From positions 1-8,557 of the forward strand of contig CAMNLO010000057.1 in the NCBI GenBank assembly GCA_946543095.1: a stretch of DNA of 8,557 bases, read 5' to 3'. Below, piece by piece: positions 1-7,253 of the stretch. The stretch comes from an uncultured bacterium (GTDB taxonomy: Bacteria; Bacillota; Clostridia; Lachnospirales; Lachnospiraceae). Within the stretch, counting starts at the first letter, position 1; every line of letters begins with the position of its first letter. The notes beneath the pieces were generated by a model that was given only the letters and a program-made list of their open reading frames with translations, made no database searches and was not told where the DNA came from. The translations under genes were made by a program, and so were the position numbers.

Positions 1-66
1 CGCAGGGCAGACCCCCCAGGCCCCCGCAGCCCCCGCAGGGCAGACCCTTCAAACCCCCGCAGATGC
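1..66 (+). repeat. 33-bp in-frame tandem repeat, two copies visible
   Basis: Positions 1-33 and 34-66 align without gaps. The first 14 bases are identical (starting CGCAGGGCAGACCC), and a second identical block of 9 bases (CCCCCGCAG) lies in the same register. The period is 11 codons, giving AGQTPQAPAAP then AGQTLQTPADA, so the repeat keeps the reading frame of the membrane protein. It starts at the window edge, so more copies may lie upstream. Such repeats usually encode flexible linkers and can vary in copy number between strains. Confidence 0.75.
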
Positions 67-622
67 CGGTGTGGCAGCGCCCCCCACCCCCGCCTTCACA
101 GAGCTCTCCCGGGTCTATGACTTAAAGCCGGAGGCCCTGACAGAGCTTCTGGATCCTTCTGAGAGCACAAATGCAGCGGCCTCGGAGCAGGGCATCCATC
201 AGCAGGACAGCGCCGCCGCAGCGGTTTACATAACAAAACCAATCGAAATGCCGGAGTTCACAAAGCTGACCCTCTCCTGGCAGTGTGAGAACACAGAAAA
301 AGACTACGGCCCCGCTGTGGCCGTTTCCGTCTGGAAGAGGTCCGAGGGACGCTATTCCGACTGGATCCCTCTTTCCCCGGGGGAGACCGCCAAGCGCTAC
401 AAGGAGGATTTCCCCACGGTGCTGGTGCGGTTCCGCATCGAGCTGCCCCCTGCCGGCGGAAGGGAGCCTCTTCTGTTTTCCCAGCTCATCGTTTCCGCCG
501 GGGAGCATATGTTCACAAAGGAGAACCTGACGATCCTGACGGTGGTTCTGGGGGCCTACGCCCTGTATCTGTACCGGAAGAAAAAATACGGGGCGGATAT
601 TTTCCGCAGAAAAAAATCATAA
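2..622 (+). CDS. Partial C-terminal membrane-anchored protein of unknown function
   Basis: The reading frame is open through the left edge, so this is the 3' part of a longer gene; a GTG at 71 is in frame but has no ribosome binding site and is unlikely to be the start. Visible parts in order: an Ala/Pro/Gln/Thr-rich low-complexity segment (about 2-100) built from an 11-residue repeat beginning AGQT; an acidic/polar stretch; a probably beta-rich domain (about 225-510) with alternating hydrophobic residues and several Trp/Tyr; one hydrophobic helix (about 527-574); and a Lys/Arg-rich tail ending RRKKS. A Pro-rich linker, a domain, one helix and a basic tail suggest a domain outside the cell anchored by its C-terminal helix with the tail in the cytoplasm. 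I do not recognise the family. It ends at TAA 620-622, and the structured non-coding region after it suggests it is not cotranscribed with the atp genes. Confidence 0.75.
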   Translation, partial: AGQTPQAPAAPAGQTLQTPADAGVAAPPTPAFTELSRVYDLKPEALTELLDPSESTNAAASEQGIHQQDSAAAAVYITKPIEMPEFTKLTLSWQCENTEKDYGPAVAVSVWKRSEGRYSDWIPLSPGETAKRYKEDFPTVLVRFRIELPPAGGREPLLFSQLIVSAGEHMFTKENLTILTVVLGAYALYLYRKKKYGADIFRRKKS

Positions 623-648
623 CATACTGAAGTACTGTTCTTTACCCT

Positions 649-677
649 GCGGTCTGTGCCGGAGCGACACAGACCGC
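649..677 (+). terminator. Perfect 10-bp hairpin after the membrane-protein gene (possible terminator)
   Basis: GCGGTCTGTG (649-658) and CACAGACCGC (668-677) are perfect inverted repeats around a 9-nt loop, 27 bases after the stop codon of the upstream gene. The stem is GC-rich and stable. No run of T follows, so it does not look like a classic intrinsic terminator; it could act as a 3'-end stabiliser or need a factor. The palindrome itself is directly visible, its function is inferred. Confidence 0.45.
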
Positions 678-688
678 CTAATGGCAGA

Positions 689-750
689 TCCGGAGCGGAT
701 ATCCGGACGGCCCCGCTGCAAGGCGGAGAAAGTCCGACATTCGCTCCGGA
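689..750 (+). promoter_or_regulatory. Structured three-helix leader of the GGDEF gene
   Basis: Three nested helices can be read directly: a perfect 9-bp outer stem (TCCGGAGCG 689-697 with CGCTCCGGA 742-750), a 5-bp middle stem (CGGAC 704-708 with GTCCG 732-736) and a 4-bp apical stem (CCGC 713-716 with GCGG 723-726). Internal loops separate them. The structure ends three bases before the probable ribosome binding site GAGGA (753-757) of the sensor gene, so it could influence translation initiation or be a cis-regulatory RNA. It does not match the c-di-GMP riboswitch consensus as I remember it. No convincing -35/-10 pair was found in 600-690. Confidence 0.4.
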
Positions 751-762
751 ATGAGGATCAGG

Positions 763-2712
763 ATGAAAAAGATCGCATATATCCTGGATGACGGGAAGCG
801 CAGCTTTACCTATGAGCGTATCGCGGGTTTCCGGGAGGCCATCCGGAAGTCCCGGGAGGATATCAATCTTTACGTGTTCCGCAGCGGCGGCTTTTCGGAC
901 TATGATCCGGACCACAACTGCGGAGAATACAATATTTATCATCTTCCGGACTTTTCGGATTTTGACGGCATTTTCCTGGACATCAATATAACCTATGGCA
1001 GGGACGCCAATCATTACGGGGTGAAGGGGGCGGAGTATGTGACGAAAGCCGCCGCCGCTTCCGGAAAGCCTGTGGTGGCCATTGCCAGGGAGGTGGCGGA
1101 TTTCTACTACGTGGGCATCGACAATCACGCTGCCATGACCTCCATGATCCGGATGCTCCATGAGGATATGGGGCTTTCCGATTTCTGGTTTCTCATGGGA
1201 CCTCCGGACAACTACGAAAACGTGATCCGGACCGCTGCCCTGAAGGAATACTGCGCAGCCATGGGCCTTCCCTGTGAGGACTGGCGCTTCTATGCGGAAA
1301 GCTATGCCTGGATCAGCGGCGCAAACGGCTTCCGCGCACTCTTTGACAGGACAGGGGGGAAGCTTCCCCAGGCCATCGTCTGCGCCAATGACCCCATAGC
1401 CGTGGGGGCCTGCGACACCGCTGAGCAACAGGGGATCAAGGTGCCGGAGGACGTCCTGATCTCCGGCTTTGACAATCTGGATATCGCCGCCTACCATTTT
1501 CCTTCCATCACCACGGTGAACCAGTTCCGCTTCGATCTCGGGGGCTACTGCATGCAGGTCATGGAGCGGATCTGGAGGGGAGAGCCCCAGGAGAGGATCA
1601 CCTACTGTCCCACGGAGATCATCCTCCGGGAATCCACAGGCCATCCCAAGCCCAGGGAAAAGACTCTGGAGGAGAGGGTGGCGGAGGCGCTGCGCAGGGA
1701 GGATTATGCCGAGAATTTCGATAATCTGCTCTGTGCCGTGCAGTACAAGCTTCCGGGCTGCACCTCTGTGGAGGAGATGTGCGGGGTTTTAGGCCCCCTG
1801 ATCCGCCATATGGGCTGCACGGGGCTTTATATCGTTCTGGATCCCGCCCTGTATGATTACGCAAAGCAGATCGATATGGAGCAGGATGTGGCGAGAGCCC
1901 GCTTCGGCAACGGTTCCTTAAGGCAGGAAGGCTACCCGAAGCGCATGGAGCTGGTGTATGCCTGGGAGGAAGGAAGGGGCTGCAGCTTCCCGAAAAAACG
2001 GGTGAAGGGGCTGTTTCCCGCCTTCGACTTGGAAACTCCCGGCCAGGACATTCTCTTTGCCCCCCTGCATTTCATGGCGTACACGGTGGGCTACGTGGCC
2101 ATCAGGGACTGTGTGAAGATCATGAAAACCCGCAATATCGCCCGCTTTATCAACACCCTCACCATGGCCATGCGCAGCTTTTTTGCCGGGAAAAAGCTGG
2201 AATACATAAACAGCATGCTCTCGGGCGTTTCCATGCAGGACACCATGACGGGCCTCTTAAACCGCCTGGGCTACCACCGCCAGGCGCTGAAGCTCTTCCG
2301 CCGGGCCAAGGAAAAGGGTGAGCGGCTTTCGGTGCTGTTTGTGGATATGGACGGGATGAAGTATTTTAACGACACCTTCGGCCATGCCTGCGGCGACGAC
2401 GCGGTCTGCTCCGTTTCCGCCTCCATTCTGGCCTGTGCTCCGGAAGGCGCGGTCTGCATCCGCTATGGCGGAGACGAATTCCTGATTCTGTTTCCCGCAA
2501 AGAATGAGGAGGAAGCGGCGGCTCTGGTGGAGAACATCCGCAGGCGGATTCCTAGGGAAGCGGCGAAGCGCAATATGCCGGATGCTCCGAAGATCAGCAC
2601 CGGCGCCGTGCTGACGGATCCGGACAGCGATTATTCCCTGAACGACTACGTGGATGCGGCGGATAAGCTGATGTACAACGAAAAGCTGTCGAAGAAAGGT
2701 GGACATTCCTGA
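763..2712 (+). CDS. Soluble LacI-type ligand-binding / GGDEF diguanylate cyclase
   Basis: Predicted to make cyclic di-GMP from two GTP in the cytoplasm in response to a small ligand. Residues about 1-290 resemble the effector-binding domain of LacI/GalR regulators, including CANDPIAVGA (from C207) and SGFDNLDIA (from S234), but there is no N-terminal helix-turn-helix. Residues about 320-470 look like a GAF-like domain, followed by a helical linker. The GGDEF domain (about 493-645) has DTMTGLLNR, metal-binding D528 and D530 in FVDMDG, and an intact GGDEF at 569-573. The RxxD inhibitory-site position is APEG, so product inhibition through it is not expected. No membrane segment or signal peptide is seen. 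ATG 763 is preferred over ATG 751 because GAGGA at 753-757 is well spaced for it; this gives 649 residues. The ligand is unknown; a sugar is only a guess from the LacI fold. The atp promoter overlaps its 3' end. Confidence 0.9.
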   Translation: MKKIAYILDDGKRSFTYERIAGFREAIRKSREDINLYVFRSGGFSDYDPDHNCGEYNIYHLPDFSDFDGIFLDINITYGRDANHYGVKGAEYVTKAAAASGKPVVAIAREVADFYYVGIDNHAAMTSMIRMLHEDMGLSDFWFLMGPPDNYENVIRTAALKEYCAAMGLPCEDWRFYAESYAWISGANGFRALFDRTGGKLPQAIVCANDPIAVGACDTAEQQGIKVPEDVLISGFDNLDIAAYHFPSITTVNQFRFDLGGYCMQVMERIWRGEPQERITYCPTEIILRESTGHPKPREKTLEERVAEALRREDYAENFDNLLCAVQYKLPGCTSVEEMCGVLGPLIRHMGCTGLYIVLDPALYDYAKQIDMEQDVARARFGNGSLRQEGYPKRMELVYAWEEGRGCSFPKKRVKGLFPAFDLETPGQDILFAPLHFMAYTVGYVAIRDCVKIMKTRNIARFINTLTMAMRSFFAGKKLEYINSMLSGVSMQDTMTGLLNRLGYHRQALKLFRRAKEKGERLSVLFVDMDGMKYFNDTFGHACGDDAVCSVSASILACAPEGAVCIRYGGDEFLILFPAKNEEEAAALVENIRRRIPREAAKRNMPDAPKISTGAVLTDPDSDYSLNDYVDAADKLMYNEKLSKKGGHS

Positions 2713-2728
2713 CTGAATCCGATATAAT
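2700..2728 (+). promoter_or_regulatory. Probable sigma-A promoter of the atp operon
   Basis: TGGACA (2700-2705, five of six matches to the -35 consensus) is separated by 17 bp from TATAAT (2723-2728, perfect -10). The -35 box lies in the last codons of the GGDEF gene. A start site about 7 nt after the -10 would fall near 2734-2736, only 2-4 nt before the atpZ ATG at 2738, so the transcript would be essentially leaderless. It is the best promoter match noticed in the window. Confidence 0.65.
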
Positions 2729-2737
2729 TGTCCTGTT

Positions 2738-2953
2738 ATGAAAAACAGCAGGGAGATCTTCAGGGCGCTTTCCTTTGTGACCCAGTTCGGCATCACGATG
2801 CTGGTCCCCATTTTTCTGTGCACCTTCGGGGGGATCTTCCTGGACAGCAGACTGGGTACGGGCTTTTTCTGCATCATCGGATTTTTCATCGGAGCCCTTG
2901 CCGGATTCACCGGTGTCTGGCGTCTTGCCAGGACCCTGAACGGGAAACGATGA
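2738..2953 (+). CDS. atpZ: AtpZ/AtpI-family small membrane protein
   Basis: A 71-residue protein with two hydrophobic helices (about residues 15-34 and 41-62) joined by a short loop containing GIFLDSRLGTG. This matches the small first-gene product of many Firmicutes atp operons (the putative F0F1-ATPase subunit / Ca2+-Mg2+ transporter family). Family members are implicated in c-ring or ATP synthase assembly and divalent cation transport; the role here is inferred. The ATG at 2738 fits the usual N-terminus of the family (MK..REIF.AL), yet no Shine-Dalgarno lies upstream, in keeping with the promoter being only about 10 nt away. Its TGA (2951-2953) overlaps the next ATG as ATGA, so translation of atpI is probably coupled. 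Confidence 0.85.
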   Translation: MKNSREIFRALSFVTQFGITMLVPIFLCTFGGIFLDSRLGTGFFCIIGFFIGALAGFTGVWRLARTLNGKR

Positions 2954-3387
2954 AAGAGACATCTTCAGCCCCAAAGCGGTTTTCCATGATCCCAAGCTAT
3001 GTGTGGGAGCTGGTCTCCGGCATCTGGATCACGATCTTCGTGATGCTTCTCGTCTGTTTCGTTTTTCCAAAGAGTATTGTGGCCTTTGATAAACCCGATT
3101 TTGCGCTGGGCCTTCTTTTGGGGGGCATTGCCGCGTCCCTTGGAGCGTATCATCTCTGGTACACCCTGAACATTGCCTTATGTCTCGGTGAAGGGGGAGC
3201 GGTGAAGAAGCTTGCGATCCACAACACTGTCCGGTATCTCTGCTTTGCGGCCATCATCGCCTTCGCGGGACTCTGCGGCAGGCCCAATGTGATCGCGGTG
3301 TTTCTCGGGATTTTTGCGCTGAAACCCGGGGCCTATCTGCAGCCCCTGGTACACAGGCTGGTTGTCAGGCTCGCTGACAGATCATAA
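2950..3387 (+). CDS. atpI: ATP synthase subunit I
   Basis: A 145-residue, very hydrophobic protein with about four membrane segments (roughly residues 21-41, 50-70, 90-110 and 112-128), typical of ATP synthase subunit I. Typical features are the GGIAASLGAYHLW stretch in the second helix and the KPGAYLQPLVHRL ending. AtpI is a non-stoichiometric membrane accessory that helps c-ring assembly in several bacteria. The start is the ATG in the ATGA overlap with atpZ; the frame is open further upstream inside atpZ, but those starts would only duplicate atpZ sequence in the wrong frame. The atpB ribosome binding site begins two bases after its stop codon. Confidence 0.85.
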   Translation: MKETSSAPKRFSMIPSYVWELVSGIWITIFVMLLVCFVFPKSIVAFDKPDFALGLLLGGIAASLGAYHLWYTLNIALCLGEGGAVKKLAIHNTVRYLCFAAIIAFAGLCGRPNVIAVFLGIFALKPGAYLQPLVHRLVVRLADRS

Positions 3388-3389
3388 GC

Positions 3390-3404
3390 AGGAGGATTCC
3401 TTTG
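3390..3404 (+). promoter_or_regulatory. Ribosome binding site fixing a TTG start for atpB
   Basis: A perfect AGGAGG (3390-3395) is followed by a 6-nt spacer and TTG (3402-3404). No ATG or GTG in the atpB frame lies at a usable distance, and the next in-frame Met is deep inside the first conserved region. This places the start at TTG. The strong site may offset the weak start codon. Confidence 0.75.
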
Positions 3405-4118
3405 GGCATCTTACTTTCTTCCGACTCCGAGATCGATTTTTTCATACACGGTGTCTTTTCCTATCAGCTGTTCGGGCAGACGGTGTGGATCACCACCTCC
3501 CATGTCTGCATTCTCATCGTGATGCTGACTTTGGTGGTCTTCGCCTTCGCGGCTAGAGCCGCCCTGCTGAACGGGACGGAGGTCCCCGGGGGCTTCCAGA
3601 ACCTGGTGGAGCTGATGGTGGAAAAGCTGGACGGCATGGTGGCCTCCGCCATGGGCGACAGGTCCCCCCAGTTCCGCAATTATATCTGCACCATTTTCAT
3701 GTTCATCTTCTTGTCGAATATCTCGGGCCTGTTCGGGCTGAGGCCTCCCACGGCGGACTACGGCGTGACCCTCCCTCTGGGCCTGATCACCTTTACACTG
3801 ATCCACTTCAATAAATTCCGTTACCAGCATGTATCCGGGGTCATCAAGGGCCTGATGGAGCCCTGGCCCTTCTGGATTCCCATCAATATAATCGGCGATC
3901 TGGCAGTGCCCATTTCCCTGTCGCTGCGTCTTTTCGCCAACGTGCTTTCCGGCGTGGTCATGGAAGCTTTGGTCTACGGGCTTCTGACAAAGGTGGCCAT
4001 TATCTGGCCCGCGGCCCTGCACGTGTACTTCGATCTGTTCTCCGGAGCCATTCAGACATACGTGTTCTGTATGCTGACCATGACTTATATTGCGGATGCC
4101 TGCAATACGGGGGAATAG
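3402..4118 (+). CDS. atpB: F1Fo ATP synthase subunit a (Fo stator channel)
   Basis: Subunit a provides the two half-channels that carry ions to and from the rotating c-ring. The 238-residue length is normal. The family signature is visible as SLSLRLFANV, with the essential arginine at R176 (E. coli R210) and N180 (E. coli N214). The last helix has GAIQTYVFCMLTMTYIAD with Q218 at the position of E. coli Q252 and, by my hand alignment, D211 where E. coli has H245. Five to six membrane helices are expected. The acidic residue of E. coli E219 falls on V185, but E188 is one helical turn further on. The gene starts with TTG and ends in TAG; a 55-nt AT-rich spacer separates it from atpE. Confidence 0.96.
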   Translation: MGILLSSDSEIDFFIHGVFSYQLFGQTVWITTSHVCILIVMLTLVVFAFAARAALLNGTEVPGGFQNLVELMVEKLDGMVASAMGDRSPQFRNYICTIFMFIFLSNISGLFGLRPPTADYGVTLPLGLITFTLIHFNKFRYQHVSGVIKGLMEPWPFWIPINIIGDLAVPISLSLRLFANVLSGVVMEALVYGLLTKVAIIWPAALHVYFDLFSGAIQTYVFCMLTMTYIADACNTGE

Positions 4119-4428
<310 letters not shown>

Positions 4429-4435
4429 AAGGCTG

Positions 4436-4450
4436 CCGCATGGTATGCGG
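4436..4450 (+). other. Perfect 6-bp triloop hairpin after atpE
   Basis: CCGCAT (4436-4441) and ATGCGG (4445-4450) are perfect inverted repeats around GGT, 7 bases after the atpE stop codon and just upstream of the atpF ribosome binding site (GGGGGA, 4454-4459). No T-run follows, so it is not a terminator by itself. A 3' hairpin here could stabilise a processed atpE message or partly attenuate atpF, which is needed in far fewer copies; this is inference. Confidence 0.45.
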
Positions 4451-4464
4451 TATGGGGGATTTAA

Positions 4465-5031
4465 ATGAGTTTAGTGAATAACGGAATCCTGCTTGCAGCC
4501 GAAGGAGACACGCTGGAGCGCCTGTTTGACCTGGATATCCAGCTGCTTCACGATGCCGCCCTGATGATCATCGCGGTGTTCTTCCTGTTCCTGGTCCTTT
4601 CCTATCTGCTGTTTGAGCCTGCCAGAAAGATGATGGAGGCCAGAAGGGAAAAGATTGCGAAGGAGCTGAAAAACGCCGCGGACAGCGAAAAGGCCGCCGC
4701 CGATCTGAAGGCGGAGTATGAGGAGAAACTGTCCGGGATCAAAAAGGAGGCGGAGGAGATCCTGGCGGACGCCAGAAAGCGCGCTTCCGAGGCGGAAATG
4801 AGGACCATTGCGGAAGCCCGGGAGGAAGCCTCCCGGATCACTGCCAGGGCCAGGGAGGAAGCAGAGCTGGAGAAGCAGAAGGCCGCGGATGATGTGAAGC
4901 GTGAAATCGTTGAAGTGGCCACGCTCATGGCGGAGAAGCTCCTTGCCGCGAATATCGACAAGGCCCGTTCCGAGGCGCTTCTGGATGAGACCATTGCCTC
5001 CATTGGAGAAAAGACATGGCTAAATCGGTAG
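4465..5031 (+). CDS. atpF: F1Fo ATP synthase subunit b (peripheral stalk)
   Basis: Subunit b anchors the stator stalk. The 188-residue protein has a short N-terminal stretch, one membrane helix (about residues 31-50, Phe/Leu-rich), the usual FEPARKMMEARR junction, and then a long Ala/Glu/Lys/Arg-rich coiled coil (about 55-160). The coil contains the typical AxAREEAxxI heptads, and the C-terminal part should bind AtpH. The start ATG follows a GGGGGA site with good spacing, weaker than those of atpB and atpE. Only one b-type gene is present, so a homodimer is expected. The 3' end overlaps atpH by 16 bases. Confidence 0.95.
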   Translation: MSLVNNGILLAAEGDTLERLFDLDIQLLHDAALMIIAVFFLFLVLSYLLFEPARKMMEARREKIAKELKNAADSEKAAADLKAEYEEKLSGIKKEAEEILADARKRASEAEMRTIAEAREEASRITARAREEAELEKQKAADDVKREIVEVATLMAEKLLAANIDKARSEALLDETIASIGEKTWLNR

Positions 5032-5582
5032 AGGGCGTTTATTCCGGCGCGCTCTTTGAGCTGGCGCAGGAGAAAAACAAACTGAAGGAGCTGATGGAGG
5101 AGGGAAGATCCCTGCTCACGGTCCTTTCGGAAAACCCGGAGTTTCCGGCCCTGCTTTCCAATCCCAGGATCACCCGGGCGGAAAAGCTTGACGTGGTGAA
5201 GGAGACCTTCGAGGGAAGGCTTTCCCCGGAGATGCTGGGCTTTCTTGAGCTTCTTGTGGAAAAGGACAGGACAGCCTTCCTGGACCGCATCCTGGATGAA
5301 TTTCTTAAGGAGGCGGAGGAAAAGCTGGGGATCGGCAGAGTGTATGTCAGATCCGCCGCGGCCCTGACGGATGCCCAGAAGGAGACGCTGGAAGGAAAGC
5401 TCTTAAGAGACACCGGCTTTCAGACTCTGGAAATGAGCTACACGGTGGACCCGGGGCTCATCGGAGGAATGGTGATCAGCATCGGCGACAGGGTGGTGGA
5501 CGACAGCTTAAAGAGCAAGCTCATGTCCCTGGAACGGGATCTGCTGTGGAAAGCCAGGATGGATTACCTCAGGACAGCTTAG
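5016..5582 (+). CDS. atpH: F1Fo ATP synthase subunit delta (OSCP)
   Basis: Delta links the peripheral stalk to the top of the alpha/beta head. The 188-residue length is normal. The N-terminal part (about 1-105) is helical, with YSGALFELAQE and the SNPRITRAEKLDVV region typical of the family. The C-terminal part has the conserved DPGLIGGMVISIGDRVVDDS segment (about 144-163) followed by LKSKL. The start ATG lies within atpF (16-nt overlap) with a TGGAGA site at 5004-5009. The stop TAG (5580-5582) lies inside the left end of a palindromic element, so the last few residues or the stop may have been set by an insertion. Confidence 0.95.
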   Translation: MAKSVEGVYSGALFELAQEKNKLKELMEEGRSLLTVLSENPEFPALLSNPRITRAEKLDVVKETFEGRLSPEMLGFLELLVEKDRTAFLDRILDEFLKEAEEKLGIGRVYVRSAAALTDAQKETLEGKLLRDTGFQTLEMSYTVDPGLIGGMVISIGDRVVDDSLKSKLMSLERDLLWKARMDYLRTA

Positions 5583-5707
5583 GAAAACGCTGATTAAAGC
5601 GTTTCCCCCGCCGGATTCGGGTCGCGAAGCGACATATTTCCGTTCCGAATCCGTGCGATCCCCCGGAGGGGCTAGGGAAATGCTGAATTATTCAGCATTT
5701 CCCTAGC
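5580..5707 (+). mobile_element. Palindrome-rich element with terminal inverted repeats (MITE- or REP-like candidate)
   Basis: The atpH-atpA spacer is filled by stacked palindromes. The left end TAGGAAAACGCTGA (5580-5593) and the complement of the right end (5692-5705, read as TAGGGAAATGCTGA) match at 12 of 14 positions, as terminal inverted repeats would. Each end is itself a hairpin: left 5582-5606 (9 bp with one bulge), right 5671-5707 (17 bp, perfect). Between them are CGGATTCGG/CCGAATCCG (5612-5620/5645-5653, 9 bp perfect) enclosing GTCGC-GAA-GCGAC (5621-5633), and CCCC-GGA-GGGG (5661-5671). No open reading frame, T-run or clear target-site duplication is seen. A short non-autonomous mobile repeat is the favoured reading; a structured intra-operon RNA is the alternative. 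Confidence 0.5.
5671..5707 (+). other. Perfect 17-bp hairpin between atpH and atpA
   Basis: GCTAGGGAAATGCTGAA (5671-5687) and its exact complement (5691-5707) enclose TTA. This is the longest perfect palindrome I found in the window and would be very stable in RNA. AATAAG follows rather than a T-run, so simple intrinsic termination is not expected, which fits with the essential F1 genes lying downstream. It may act as an RNase-resistant 3' end separating the Fo and F1 parts of the message. Confidence 0.7.
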
Positions 5708-5720
5708 AATAAGTCCGTGA

Positions 5721-7252
<1,532 letters not shown>

Positions 7253-7253
<1 letters not shown>

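Noticed and set aside
1..66. CRISPR-like repeat array at the left edge
   Set aside because: The repeats are contiguous, in frame, imperfect and without spacers, so they are a coding tandem repeat.
689..750. c-di-GMP riboswitch before the GGDEF gene
   Set aside because: The context is suggestive, but the conserved riboswitch core and tetraloop/receptor elements as I remember them are not visible; only a nested stem is supported.
556..1644. Long open frame on the minus strand opposite the GGDEF gene
   Set aside because: It lies antisense to a well-supported gene with recognisable LacI motifs, reads as Pro/His/Gly/Arg-rich sequence without a recognisable domain, and arises from the high-GC codon use of the sense gene.
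2728..2949. Upstream extension of atpI from a TTG at 2728 (219 residues)
   Set aside because: The extra 74 residues overlap atpZ in another frame and are His/Cys/Pro-rich, unlike a membrane protein; the ATGA overlap start at 2950 fits the family.
5582..5606. Intrinsic terminator directly after atpH
   Set aside because: The hairpin is followed by a C-run and more palindromes rather than T residues, and essential atpA and atpG lie downstream without a convincing promoter of their own.
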